Shown here: positions 19,211 to 27,584 of the stretch, one piece after another
How the letters are laid out: each line of letters begins with the position of its first letter
Position numbering within the stretch: position 1 is the first letter of the stretch
Source of the DNA: Prolixibacteraceae bacterium
GTDB taxonomy: Bacteria > Bacteroidota > Bacteroidia > Bacteroidales > Prolixibacteraceae
Assembly: GCA_021740385.1 (NCBI GenBank)
Contig: JAIOZY010000004.1
Span: 1 to 64,000, forward strand
DNA: 64,000 bases
Reading direction: 5' to 3'
Notes under the pieces: model-generated
What the model saw: only the letters and a program-made list of their open reading frames with translations
Databases searched by the model: none
What the model was told of the DNA's origin: nothing
Position numbers and translations under genes: made by a program

Positions 19211-20197
19211 ATGGCAGATAAAAAAATAATCGGCATCGGGAATGCCCTGATGGATGTTGTAGTAAAACTTCCAAACGAGGAAATACTTCAAAAAAACAAC
19301 TTGCCCAAAGGCAGCATGACCCTTGTTAATGCGGCTGTTTCGCAAAGCCTGAACCAACAAACCGATGGCATGGACAAACTGCTTGCCCCGGGCGGTTCAG
19401 TGGCCAATTCAATAAGCGGCTTAGCCAGCCTTGGCGCTTCTACCGCTTTTATTGGAAAGGTAGGCGACGATGACCTGGGATGGCTCTACCAGCAGGAACT
19501 GGAAAAAATGGGTGCCAAAACCGAACTTTTTAAAACAACTACTCCAACCGGCGTGGCCATGGCGCTGGTCACCCCCGATTCGGAACGAACTTTTGGCACA
19601 TACCTCGGTGCTGCCATCGAACTCTCAGCCGATGATTTAAACGCAGACCTGTTTCGTGGTTACGACATTGCCTACATTGAAGGGTACCTGGTGCAAAACC
19701 ACGATCTGGTAAAAAAAGCCGCTGAACTGGCACACGGCGCCGGGCTAAAAATTGCCCTCGACCTGGCCAGTTTCAATGTTGTTGAAGATAATCTCGCCTT
19801 CTTGAAAGACATCGTTTCCAGGTATGTAGACATCCTTTTTGCCAACGATGAAGAGGCCGGGGCCTTTACCGGGAAAGGCTCATTTGAAGCAGTTGAATTT
19901 TTGGGCGGGCTTTGCGACATAGCTGTTGTGAAACTTGGAAGCAAAGGGTCGCTTATGAAACATGGGGGTACCTTATACATAACCAAACCTGTTGGCACAA
20001 CCTGTATCGATACAACCGGCGCCGGCGACTTGTATGCTGCCGGATTTTTATACGGGCTGTCGAAAAACCTGCCCCTTGGAACCTGCGGGAATATTGGTTC
20101 CATTGTTGCCGGCAAAGTCATTACCGTTTACGGGGCCCGCATGGATGCCGAAATGTGGAAAAGCATTAATGCAGAAGTTGAGGGCTTGATAAAATAA
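19211..20197 (+). CDS. PfkB-family kinase, adenosine kinase-like
   Basis: A 328-residue ribokinase-fold kinase. The N-terminal substrate-binding motif GIGNALMDVVVK, the PfkB signature 1 region GGSVANSISGLASLGA, and the C-terminal signature DTTGAGDLYAAGF with catalytic D273 are intact. The overall pattern is that of Bacteroidota proteins annotated as adenosine kinase; other PfkB substrates (sugars, inosine, ribose) remain possible. It appears monocistronic: 200 bases of AT-rich DNA precede it and the ars promoter follows. A TATTTTTG box lies a little upstream of the start. Confidence 0.88.
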   Translation: MADKKIIGIGNALMDVVVKLPNEEILQKNNLPKGSMTLVNAAVSQSLNQQTDGMDKLLAPGGSVANSISGLASLGASTAFIGKVGDDDLGWLYQQELEKMGAKTELFKTTTPTGVAMALVTPDSERTFGTYLGAAIELSADDLNADLFRGYDIAYIEGYLVQNHDLVKKAAELAHGAGLKIALDLASFNVVEDNLAFLKDIVSRYVDILFANDEEAGAFTGKGSFEAVEFLGGLCDIAVVKLGSKGSLMKHGGTLYITKPVGTTCIDTTGAGDLYAAGFLYGLSKNLPLGTCGNIGSIVAGKVITVYGARMDAEMWKSINAEVEGLIK

Positions 20198-20296
20198 GAT
20201 GGGGATAGGATTTATACCGGTATTTTTCACGATTGGCATTTTTCGCTGACTCTTTTTTAACCTGGATTATTCACAAATAAAAAAAATTAGCATTCT

Positions 20297-20344
20297 TTTG
20301 TTGAAATGAAAAAACCACCTACCTTTGTTCGTAATTTTACGAAC
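20297..20344 (+). promoter_or_regulatory. promoter and ArsR-type operator 1
   Basis: A perfect Bacteroidota promoter, TTTG (20297-20300), N19, TACCTTTG (20320-20327), is followed directly by the palindrome GTTCGTAATTTTACGAAC (20327-20344, 8-base arms). A repressor bound here would cover the transcription start. The same palindrome recurs at 20665 and 22135, which argues for autoregulation by the ArsR encoded just downstream. Confidence 0.8.
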
Positions 20345-20347
20345 AAA

Positions 20348-20647
20348 ATGAACATCGAAAAAGTAATAACCGAAAAGCAAAAACGGGCTGCACGTTATGC
20401 CAAGGCAATGGGGCACCCGGTACGTATGTATGTGCTGGAACTGCTTTCAAGCCAAAGTTGCTGCTATAGTGGCGACTTAACCGAAGAATTACCCATTGCA
20501 AAATCGACCCTTTCGCAACATTTAAAAGAATTAAAGGAAGCAGGTCTGATCCAGGGCGAAATTGAAGCACCAAAAATTAAATATTGTTTAAACAGGGAAA
20601 ACTGGAAAGAGGCACAATTCCTTTTTAAACAGTTTCTGAGAATATAA
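20348..20647 (+). CDS. arsR: ArsR/SmtB-family metalloregulator
   Basis: A 99-residue winged-helix repressor. GHPVRMYVLELL and the recognition region IAKSTLSQHLKELKEAGLIQG are typical ArsR. A vicinal Cys pair C38-C39 (SQSCCYSGDL), at the position of the metal-binding alpha-3 helix, is a plausible As(III)/Sb(III) site. The start was set at ATG 20348 because the longer in-frame start at 20306 lies upstream of the predicted transcription start and reads through the operator. It leads the arsEFG-like locus and probably represses it from three operator copies. Confidence 0.9.
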   Translation: MNIEKVITEKQKRAARYAKAMGHPVRMYVLELLSSQSCCYSGDLTEELPIAKSTLSQHLKELKEAGLIQGEIEAPKIKYCLNRENWKEAQFLFKQFLRI

Positions 20648-20664
20648 AAATTTTTAAACATAAT

Positions 20665-20689
20665 GTTCGTTGTTTTACGAATAACGAAC
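20665..20689 (+). promoter_or_regulatory. ArsR-type operator 2
   Basis: TTCGTTGTTTTACGAA (20666-20681) matches operator 1 except in the left inner arm. An overlapping second palindrome, GTTCGTT ... AACGAAC (20665-20671 and 20683-20689), may give a double site. It sits between arsR and the thioredoxin-like gene, suggesting a second regulated promoter or internal control. Confidence 0.65.
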
Positions 20690-20706
20690 GTAAGATTATA
20701 AATTCA

Positions 20707-20970
20707 ATGGACAAGAATAATTTAAAACTGGCAAAAATGGAGATTAAAGTTCTGGGCACCGGTTGCCCAAAATGCAAATCGCTTGAAAAGGCAACCAACG
20801 AAGCAGTTGAAAAAGCAGGGGTAGACGCTACTGTAAGCAAAGTTGAGGATATTGTTGAAATCATGCAGTTTGGCGTGATGACAACCCCGGCATTGGTTGT
20901 TGATGGGGAAATTCTGGTGAAAGGACGGGTTCCTTCTGTTGATGAAATTGTAAAATTAATAACCAAATAA
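20707..20970 (+). CDS. small thioredoxin-fold protein (ArsE-like, redox-active disulfide protein 2 family)
   Basis: An 87-residue thioredoxin-like protein with the active site GTGCPKC (C20, C23) and the cis-Pro element MTTPALVVDGE. It belongs to the redox-active disulfide protein 2 (TIGR00412) type. In the arsEFG arrangement of other bacteria this small subunit works with ArsF in reducing nitroaromatic arsenicals; here arsF- and arsG-like genes follow directly (11-base gap). An internal ATG at 20737 (MEIKVLG) is an equally possible start. A general electron-relay role with the CcdA-like membrane protein is the main alternative. Confidence 0.82.
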   Translation: MDKNNLKLAKMEIKVLGTGCPKCKSLEKATNEAVEKAGVDATVSKVEDIVEIMQFGVMTTPALVVDGEILVKGRVPSVDEIVKLITK

Positions 20971-20981
20971 ATCGATAAACC

Positions 20982-21416
20982 ATGAAACGAATTTTTGTTA
21001 TCCTGACCGTGATTTTTACAACGGGTTTATTAAATACGAATGCACAATGTTGTGCCGGAGCAGAAAAGGCTGAAACCGTAACGAAAAGTTGTTGCGATAA
21101 AAACCGGGAGGTATCTGAAGTAAAGGCTTACTATTTCCATGCAACACGTCGTTGTGCAACCTGCCAGGCTGTTGAAAGCGTTACAAAAGAAGCGCTAAAA
21201 GAGTATTATGGCGATAAAGTGGCTTTTACATCAATTAACCGGGAAGAGGAAAAGGACAACCCGCTGATTGAAAAATATGAAATAAGCGGGCAAACATTGC
21301 TGATTATTAAAGGCGATGAAGTGGTGAATTTAACCAACGATGCTTTTTTGAATGCACGTACCAAACCTGAAAAATTTAAAAGCAAGTTAAAAACGACCAT
21401 CGATTCAATGATGTAA
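20982..21416 (+). CDS. ArsF-like secreted thioredoxin-fold protein
   Basis: A 144-residue exported protein; the signal peptide runs to about residue 22 (LLNTNAQ). A Cys-rich stretch (CCAGAEKAETVTKSCC) precedes a thioredoxin-like domain with RRCATCQAVE, where the CxxC is the redox site. It matches the protein family named nitrophenyl compound nitroreductase subunit ArsF. The gene lies between arsE- and arsG-like genes with gaps of 11 and 2 bases, so the three form an operon. Reduction of nitroaromatic arsenicals is inferred from the family; in this organism the partner may instead be a periplasmic thiol pathway. Confidence 0.78.
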   Translation: MKRIFVILTVIFTTGLLNTNAQCCAGAEKAETVTKSCCDKNREVSEVKAYYFHATRRCATCQAVESVTKEALKEYYGDKVAFTSINREEEKDNPLIEKYEISGQTLLIIKGDEVVNLTNDAFLNARTKPEKFKSKLKTTIDSMM

Positions 21417-21418
21417 GC

Positions 21419-22117
21419 ATGGAAGTATTGCAGAATTTTCTGGAAGCTTCGCAGTTTCCAATACTTACGGCATTTATACTGGGGCTTATGACAGCCATAA
21501 GCCCCTGCCCGTTGGCAACCAACATTACTGCCATTGGCTTTATAAGCAAGGATATTACCAGCCAGCGAAAAGTTTTCGTAAACGGGTTGGTTTATACATT
21601 GGGCCGTGCAATTTCTTATACTGCAATTGGGTTATTGTTCTTTTTTGGTACCAGTCAGTTTAAGCTCGAGGGGTTTTTCCAGGAATGGGGCGAAAAAATC
21701 CTGGGGCCGCTCCTAATCATAATTGGCCTGTTTATGCTTGGTGTGATAAAGCTTAAAATTCCGGGCATTGGTTCGTTAACCCAAAAAATGGAAAACAAAA
21801 CGAACAGCGGTTTTTGGGGCGTTCTATTGCTTGGAATCGTTTTCGCTTTGGCTTTTTGCCCATACAGCGGTGTACTCTATTTCGGAATGTTGATCCCGAT
21901 GACAATAAGCAGTGCCAGTGGTTTGTACCTGCCGGTAATTTTCGCCATTGCAACAGGTATACCGGTAATTATTTTTGCCTGGCTTATTGCTTTTAGCGTA
22001 GGTTCATTAGGAAATGTTTACAATAAGCTGAAATTCTTCGAAATTTGGTTCAGGCGCGTAATAGCAGTATTGTTTATGGTTGTTGGATTGTATTACGTAA
22101 TAACGATTATTTTCTAA
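21419..22117 (+). CDS. ArsG-like CcdA-family membrane protein
   Basis: A 232-residue polytopic protein with about six membrane helices, of the CcdA/DsbD-beta fold. Two conserved Cys positions are visible: ISPCPLATN in helix 1 and AFCPYSGVLYFG in helix 4, the pair that relays electrons in CcdA proteins. It corresponds to the family called aromatic aminobenzylarsenical efflux permease ArsG. It starts two bases after arsF-like, so it is translationally linked. Efflux of aminoaromatic As(III) is the family proposal; electron transfer to the ArsE/ArsF-like proteins is an equally reasonable reading of the Cys pair. Confidence 0.8.
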   Translation: MEVLQNFLEASQFPILTAFILGLMTAISPCPLATNITAIGFISKDITSQRKVFVNGLVYTLGRAISYTAIGLLFFFGTSQFKLEGFFQEWGEKILGPLLIIIGLFMLGVIKLKIPGIGSLTQKMENKTNSGFWGVLLLGIVFALAFCPYSGVLYFGMLIPMTISSASGLYLPVIFAIATGIPVIIFAWLIAFSVGSLGNVYNKLKFFEIWFRRVIAVLFMVVGLYYVITIIF

Positions 22118-22134
22118 AAAATTTTATTTATGAT

Positions 22135-22152
22135 GTTCGTATTTTTACGAAC
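22135..22152 (+). promoter_or_regulatory. ArsR-type operator 3
   Basis: GTTCGTATTTTTACGAAC is the third copy of the ArsR palindrome in 1.8 kb, placed 17 bases before the permease start codon. It overlaps a TATTTTTA sequence that could be the -7 box of a promoter for the permease gene. Confidence 0.72.
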
Positions 22153-22169
22153 AATTGAAGAGGATTAAT

Positions 22170-23486
22170 ATGGAATGGAAAAAAGAGATTAAAATATTGG
22201 GCTGGATCATGGCCGTATTTGTTTTTGCTTTCTTTATGCCCGTAGAGAGCGAAAGGTTTAAAGAAGCCATTGTGGCAACTTTCGATTTAACAAAGTGGTA
22301 TGCACAAGAACATGTAATACTGTGTTTATTGCCCGCTTTCTTTATTGCCGGGGTAATAGCTGTTTTTGTCAGCCAGGGGGCCGTAATGAAATATTTTGGG
22401 GCAAAAGCAAAAAAATGGGTGGCTTATACGGTTGCATCCGTTTCAGGAACAATCCTTGCGGTATGCAGTTGTACCATATTGCCTTTATTCTCAAGCATAC
22501 ATAAACGGGGTGCCGGGTTAGGCCCTGCGGTGGCTTTCCTCTATTCGGGCCCGGCAATCAACATACTGGCAATTATTCTTACTGCCCGCATTCTGGGGTT
22601 CGAGATGGGTGTGGCCCGAATAATCGGGGCCGTTGTTTTTGCCATTGTAATTGGTTCGGCTATGTCACTAATTTATCGTAAAGAAGAAAAAGCAAAACGG
22701 GAGGAACAAATTAACTTTCCCGATATGCCGGAAAAACGTCCCGTATGGAAAACCGCTGTTCACTTTTTCACGCTTGTGTTAATTCTTGTTTTTGCCAACT
22801 GGGGCAAGCCGGGCAACGATGTAACAAGCGGTGGATGGTTCTGGCTGTGGTCAAATAAGTGGTATATCACATCGGTATTTGCAATGGTATTGATGTTTTC
22901 GTTAATATTTATCCTGAAGTTAAAATGGCAGCATGTTATACTGGCTGCTTTGGCAACAGCGGCATCTGCATTTATCAGCCCTTCGCCATTAATACCCATG
23001 GTGGTAGGAATTGCAGGTTTAAGCATTATTACTTTGATTGATAAAAAAGACCCCGACAATAAAGAGTGGACAATTTCGACGTGGGGGTTTGCCAAACAAA
23101 TCATGCCCCTGCTGGCAATCGGTGTTGTTATTGCTGGTTTCCTGCTCGGGTCAACGCACGATAATACGGCCATGGCAGGCATCATCCCCAATGCATGGAT
23201 TGCGAAACTCGTTGGCGGAAACTCCCTGTTCTCGAATTTTTTCGCCTCCATTGTTGGCGCTTTCATGTATTTCGCCACGCTTACCGAAGTGCCCATTTTA
23301 CAGGGATTAATGGCAGCCGGTATGGGCAAAGGCCCGGCGCTGGCTTTGTTATTGGCCGGGCCATCGTTATCGTTGCCGAATATGTTGGTAATACGTGGGG
23401 TTATGGGAACACAAAAAACGTTGGTTTATGTTGCGCTGGTAGTTGTAATGGCAACCATTTCAGGGTTACTGTTTGGAGCCATGTAG
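22170..23486 (+). CDS. COG0701 (DUF318) permease, ArsP-like metal/organoarsenical exporter
   Basis: A 438-residue membrane protein with two repeats of the DUF318 permease fold, about 10-11 helices. The first repeat has SGTILAVCSCTILPLFSSI, the Cys-containing signature of ArsP-type permeases, and GPAINILAI; the second has TLTEVPILQGLMAAGMG and LLAGPSLSLPN. ATG 22170 follows an AGAGGA ribosome site and is preferred to the in-frame TTG at 22155. It is under its own copy of the ArsR operator. Export of trivalent organoarsenicals or a metal such as Cu/Zn is the family expectation; the ars context favours the former. Confidence 0.82.
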   Translation: MEWKKEIKILGWIMAVFVFAFFMPVESERFKEAIVATFDLTKWYAQEHVILCLLPAFFIAGVIAVFVSQGAVMKYFGAKAKKWVAYTVASVSGTILAVCSCTILPLFSSIHKRGAGLGPAVAFLYSGPAINILAIILTARILGFEMGVARIIGAVVFAIVIGSAMSLIYRKEEKAKREEQINFPDMPEKRPVWKTAVHFFTLVLILVFANWGKPGNDVTSGGWFWLWSNKWYITSVFAMVLMFSLIFILKLKWQHVILAALATAASAFISPSPLIPMVVGIAGLSIITLIDKKDPDNKEWTISTWGFAKQIMPLLAIGVVIAGFLLGSTHDNTAMAGIIPNAWIAKLVGGNSLFSNFFASIVGAFMYFATLTEVPILQGLMAAGMGKGPALALLLAGPSLSLPNMLVIRGVMGTQKTLVYVALVVVMATISGLLFGAM

Positions 23487-23540
23487 CAAAGATTTTGTAG
23501 ATTTAACAAATATCGAAACAGACTCAAACAAAATATTGAC

Positions 23541-24320
23541 ATGGATAGTTGGTTGTTAGCCCTTATTGTTTTTTTTATGGCTGCTATTATGACCATGTCG
23601 GGGCGTGGAGGCGGAAATTTTTACGTGGTAACACTTGCCCTTGCCGGGTTTGGCATGCACGAAGCAGCAACAACCGGACAGTTTATTTTAGTGTGCTCAT
23701 CGTTGTTCGCTACACTTGTTTTTGGGAAAAGCAGGGTTGTAAATTGGAAGCTGGTGCTGATAATCGGAACAATGACTTTTATTTCGGCATTCCTGGGCGG
23801 TTTTTTCTCGGATGTTTTTAACGACAGAATATTAAAAATTGTATTTGCCCTGTTTATTTCATTGGCAGCATTGTTTATGTTATGGCCATTAAAAAAAGAA
23901 GTAAAATCAAAGGGACGTTTCCATTTAAGCATAAACATTAACGGCATTGCCCATTCAATCAATTTGCTTATTGTTGTCCCCATTGTCCTGTTTACCGGTT
24001 TTGTTTCGGGCATGGTCGGTATTTCAGGAGGCTCTTTTCTGGTTCCTTTAATGGTTTTGCTTATCAGAATTCCCATGAAGATTGCTGTAGGTACATCCAC
24101 CACCCTGGTTTTGGTTACGGCCCTTTCAGGCTTTTTAGGGCACCTGAGCACGGGGCATTTTAATATAAAATTGGCCTTGCCCATAGCTGTTGGCGGCGTT
24201 TTAGGAGCAATTATTGGCACAAAATTAACATTGAACAGTAACCCCAAATTATTAAAAATAATTTTTGCCACTACATCACTAATTGCCGCGATTATAATGA
24301 TTTACACTGAATTACGGTAA
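23541..24320 (+). CDS. TauE/SafE-family membrane exporter
   Basis: A 259-residue protein with about eight membrane helices and the repeated family motifs GRGGGNFYV near the N-terminus and FVSGMVGISGGSFLVPL in the second half. The family moves sulfite, sulfoacetate and related anions outward. It lies 54 bases after the permease gene and is likely the last gene of the ars-type locus. A role with oxyanions or thiolated arsenic species is possible but not shown by the sequence. Confidence 0.85.
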   Translation: MDSWLLALIVFFMAAIMTMSGRGGGNFYVVTLALAGFGMHEAATTGQFILVCSSLFATLVFGKSRVVNWKLVLIIGTMTFISAFLGGFFSDVFNDRILKIVFALFISLAALFMLWPLKKEVKSKGRFHLSININGIAHSINLLIVVPIVLFTGFVSGMVGISGGSFLVPLMVLLIRIPMKIAVGTSTTLVLVTALSGFLGHLSTGHFNIKLALPIAVGGVLGAIIGTKLTLNSNPKLLKIIFATTSLIAAIIMIYTELR

Positions 24321-24394
24321 ACCTGTCAATTTATTGGGAATGAATAATGATAAGAAATATAGAAAATTGTTAATCATTGAAAAAATTTGCGATT

Positions 24395-25168
24395 ATGAAA
24401 ACAAAAACAATCGGATTTATCGGAGGTGGAAGGATTACCAAAATCTTTCTGCAAGGATTTCAAAACAAAAATGTAACGTTTAATTCGGTTACGGTATGTG
24501 ATACAAATGACGAAAACCTAAAAAAGCTAAAAAAGGATTATCCTTTTGTTGAAACAACTGAAAATGCAAGCGATGCGGCTTCAAAAGAAGTCGTATTTAT
24601 TGCTCTGCATCCTCCTGTAATCGGAGAAACAATTTCAAAATTGAAGGGGGTGATTAACGAAAATGCACTTATCATTTCGCTTGCCCCAAAATTCAGCATT
24701 CAAAAACTTTCAGAATTATTGGGTACAGAAAGAATAATTCGCATGATACCCAATGCCACATCTTTTGTGAATCTTGGGTATAATCCTGTATGTTTTAGCA
24801 GTGCAATTAATAAGCCTAAAAAAGAATCAGTTCTGGCAGTGTTAAGCACTTTGGGCAATACCTTTGAAACTGAAGAAAGTAAGCTTGAAGCTTATGCTAT
24901 ATCATCTGCAATGCTACCGACTTATTTCTGGTTTCAATGGAACGAGATGGAACAAGTATCGGAGAGAATGGGCTTAACTCAAGAGGAAAGTAAAAAGGCT
25001 ATTTACGAGACTTTAAAAGCCTCACTGGAATTGATGTACAACTGCAATTTAAGCTATAAAGAAATAACAGACTTAATTCCGGTTAAACCCATTGGTGAAA
25101 GTGAGGCTGAGATAAAAGAAATTTTAAATACCAAATTGTTGGGGCTTTTTAACAAAATAAAACCCTGA
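24395..25168 (+). CDS. ProC-like NAD(P)-dependent oxidoreductase
   Basis: A 257-residue Rossmann-fold protein beginning with the nucleotide-binding motif GFIGGGRITKIFL and containing ALHPPVIGETI and RMIPNATSFVNLGYNP, as in pyrroline-5-carboxylate reductases. The C-terminal helical dimerisation domain is less conserved than in true ProC (the usual HPGGTTI-type active-site segment is not evident), so the substrate may differ. ATG 24395 was chosen over an in-frame TTG at 24377. The gene is more AT-rich than its neighbours and is followed by a weak terminator, suggesting that it is a separately acquired cassette between the two ars loci. Confidence 0.7.
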   Translation: MKTKTIGFIGGGRITKIFLQGFQNKNVTFNSVTVCDTNDENLKKLKKDYPFVETTENASDAASKEVVFIALHPPVIGETISKLKGVINENALIISLAPKFSIQKLSELLGTERIIRMIPNATSFVNLGYNPVCFSSAINKPKKESVLAVLSTLGNTFETEESKLEAYAISSAMLPTYFWFQWNEMEQVSERMGLTQEESKKAIYETLKASLELMYNCNLSYKEITDLIPVKPIGESEAEIKEILNTKLLGLFNKIKP

Positions 25169-25179
25169 TTGTAATAATA

Positions 25180-25212
25180 GAACCGGTAAGTGTTGCTGGG
25201 CCGGTTTCTCAA
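25180..25212 (+). terminator. possible terminator after the ProC-like gene
   Basis: GAACCGG (25180-25186) can pair with CCGGTTTC (25201-25208) with one bulge, around a 14-base loop; a modest T-rich stretch follows. Moderate-quality hairpin, well placed between two genes. Confidence 0.4.
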
Positions 25213-25381
25213 TTTCTGCCTTTATACATATTTCATTATTTTTGGTTTTTGAATTAATTATAACAGCAGAGGGGAAAGTGGAACCGGTATTGAATGCAAC
25301 CAGGGTATTCCCTTCGGACTTCTTAAAATAAAGCCCGAAATTTGTCTGTTCACTAATTTTTTAAAGTAAAGTTATAAAGCG

Positions 25382-26929
25382 ATGAGGGATAAAACAGATT
25401 TTCTAATTATCGGGTCGGGGCTTGCGGGGCTTACCATGGCCATTAAAGCTTCAAAATACGGCAGTGTAACCATTGTAACCAAAGCCGGGCTAAACGACAA
25501 CAATACGGTTTATGCCCAGGGCGGTATTGCAGCGGTAATTACCGAAGATGACGATTTTGAAAAACATGTTGCCGATACCCTTGATGCCGGGGCAGGAATG
25601 TGCGATGAGGCGGTTGTACGGAAAGTGGTTTCGGCAGCTCCAAAATTACTTGATGAAGTAATTTCATGGGGAGCAAATTTTGACAAGGCCCCAACGGGAG
25701 AATATGACCTTGCACGGGAAGGAGGCCATTCAGAAAAACGGATCCTTCATCATAAAGACAATACCGGTTATGAGTTGCAACGCGCATTGGTTGAGCAGAT
25801 TAATAAAAATGATGCCATTACCGTTTATGAAAACCATTTTGCCATTGACCTGATTACCCAGCATCATTTGGGGCAATTGGTTAAACGCCACCATACCGGT
25901 ACGGAGTGTTACGGTGCTTATGTGCTTGATACCGCAAGTGGCGAGATAAAAACACTATTATCGAAGCTCACTTTTTTAGCTGCCGGTGGTGCCGGAAACC
26001 TCTACATGAATACCACCAACCCCATAACCGCAACGGGCGATGGCATTGCAATGATGTACCGTGCAAAAGGCATTGTTGATAACATGGAATTCGTGCAGTT
26101 CCATCCCACGTCCCTGTACAATCCGGGTGAAAGACCTGCTTTTCTGATTTCGGAAGCTGTAAGGGGCTTTGGTGGCATGCTGAAAACCCTCGACGGGAAA
26201 GAATTCATGCACAAGTACGACAAAAGGGGCTGCCTGGCACCGCGCGACATTGTGGCCCGGGCTATCGACAACGAGATAAAAGCATCGGGCGACGACCACG
26301 TTTGGCTCGATTGTACACACCTCGACAAAAAAGGTTTGCTGGAACATTTCCCCAACATTCACAAAAAATGCTTATCGCTGGGTATCGACATAACCAAAGA
26401 ACCCATTCCGGTTACACCGGCTGCACATTACATTTGCGGCGGAATTAAGGTCGATATAAATGGGCGTACTTCCATAAAAAACCTTTATGCTGCCGGCGAA
26501 ACGGCCAATACCGGCCTGCATGGCGCCAATCGCCTGGCATCGAACAGCCTGCTGGAAGCGCTTGTTTTTGCCGATTGGGCAATAAAAGATGCTTCTAAAA
26601 TTTTTGGAAATATTCAGTTTAAAAATGAGATCCCCGATTGGGACGACGAAGGCACATCGCACCCCGAAGAAATGGTGCTGATAACACAAAGCCTGAAAGA
26701 AGTTCAGCAAATTATGAGCGTTTATGTTGGGATTGTGCGCAGTGAAGTCAGGCTTAAAAGGGCTTATGACCGATTGTGGACCATTTACAATGAAACCGAA
26801 GCTTTGTATAAAATGACCACAATTTCGAAACCGTTGTGTGAATTAAGAAACCTCATTAATGTGGGCTACCTCGTTATTAAACATGCTTATTCGCGAAAAG
26901 AGAGTATCGGGTTGCATTATGTCGTTTAA
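25382..26929 (+). CDS. nadB: L-aspartate oxidase
   Basis: A 515-residue flavoprotein that oxidises L-aspartate to iminoaspartate in NAD synthesis, using fumarate as acceptor under anoxia. The FAD-binding motif IIGSGLAGLTMAIKA is at the N-terminus; VYAQGGIAAV, EFVQFHPTSLY and PVTPAAHYICGGI are the fumarate-reductase-superfamily signatures, and HGANRLASNSLLE is typical. It differs from FrdA (31339-33279) in length and in lacking the RRAHS segment. nadA and nadC are not nearby. The gene sits alone between the two arsenic loci. Confidence 0.92.
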   Translation: MRDKTDFLIIGSGLAGLTMAIKASKYGSVTIVTKAGLNDNNTVYAQGGIAAVITEDDDFEKHVADTLDAGAGMCDEAVVRKVVSAAPKLLDEVISWGANFDKAPTGEYDLAREGGHSEKRILHHKDNTGYELQRALVEQINKNDAITVYENHFAIDLITQHHLGQLVKRHHTGTECYGAYVLDTASGEIKTLLSKLTFLAAGGAGNLYMNTTNPITATGDGIAMMYRAKGIVDNMEFVQFHPTSLYNPGERPAFLISEAVRGFGGMLKTLDGKEFMHKYDKRGCLAPRDIVARAIDNEIKASGDDHVWLDCTHLDKKGLLEHFPNIHKKCLSLGIDITKEPIPVTPAAHYICGGIKVDINGRTSIKNLYAAGETANTGLHGANRLASNSLLEALVFADWAIKDASKIFGNIQFKNEIPDWDDEGTSHPEEMVLITQSLKEVQQIMSVYVGIVRSEVRLKRAYDRLWTIYNETEALYKMTTISKPLCELRNLINVGYLVIKHAYSRKESIGLHYVV

Positions 26930-27054
26930 GGGACTCCTTCTACAGATATGCCATTTTTTAACCCATTCCTTTTTTTAGTTATATTGTTGAATTGCCCGAA
27001 TTAACGGCATCTTACCAAAAAATTAACAATTTCCTAAATGATACCTCACTTTTA

Positions 27055-27072
27055 TGACGTATATTTGCGTCA
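27055..27072 (+). promoter_or_regulatory. probable operator of the second ArsR, overlapping a -7 box
   Basis: TGACG (27055-27059) and CGTCA (27068-27072) form an inverted repeat with 8 bases between arms. The central bases include TATATTTG (27060-27067), a TAnnTTTG promoter box. The site lies 12 bases before the arsR-2 start. It differs from the GTTCGTAA-type operator of the first locus, so the two ArsR proteins probably have separate targets. No good -33 element was seen. Confidence 0.55.
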
Positions 27073-27084
27073 AATAAAAGAATC

Positions 27085-27417
27085 ATGGTCGTAGCAAAAA
27101 CATCTTTATTCGATACGGATATGCAGGAAGCCGCTCTGCTTTACAAGGCATTGGGACATCCGGCACGTTTGCAAATTTTGCGCTATCTGGCAGAAACCAA
27201 AGTGTGCATTACCGGCGATATTTCAGAAGAGTTGCCCCTGAGCCGGACAACCGTTAACCAACATCTGGCCGAATTAAAAAAAGCAGGACTTATTCAGGGA
27301 CATGTAAGCGGAAAGCACACAAATTACTGTCTGAACCCTGTAAAAATAAAAGAGCTTCAACGTTATTGTGAATCATTTTTAAAAGAAATAAACTGTACAA
27401 ATTACGAATGCCAATAA
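27085..27417 (+). CDS. arsR: ArsR-family regulator of the arsC-hgcAB-acr3 operon
   Basis: A 110-residue winged-helix repressor with GHPARLQILRYLAE and LSRTTVNQHLAELKKAGLIQG. Candidate thiol ligands are the Cys in KVCITGDIS at the alpha-3 position and a C-terminal set (YCESFLKEINCTNYEC), suggesting a metal(loid) site different from the vicinal pair in the first ArsR. It is the first gene of the cluster; the 167-base gap to arsC holds no convincing promoter box, so readthrough control of the downstream genes is likely. Whether the inducer is As(III), Hg(II) or another thiophile cannot be decided from sequence. Confidence 0.88.
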   Translation: MVVAKTSLFDTDMQEAALLYKALGHPARLQILRYLAETKVCITGDISEELPLSRTTVNQHLAELKKAGLIQGHVSGKHTNYCLNPVKIKELQRYCESFLKEINCTNYECQ

Positions 27418-27584
27418 GCATTTTTTTGTTCAAATTCTTACATATCACGAATATGAAACGACCATGAATTGAGCTTAGCGAAATCGTGTTAATCAATTTT
27501 AACATTTTAAAGTACACTCACGAAAATGATTAAAATTTATTGGGAGTTACATCTTATACCGAATGAATAAACAATTTTAATAAG

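Noticed and set aside
20306-20347. Longer N-terminus of the first ArsR
   Set aside because: This start lies upstream of the predicted transcription start and its codons coincide with the operator palindrome.
25382-26929. Second fumarate reductase flavoprotein instead of NadB
   Set aside because: Length of 515, the lack of the RRAHS FAD-linkage segment and the overall NadB signatures favour L-aspartate oxidase.
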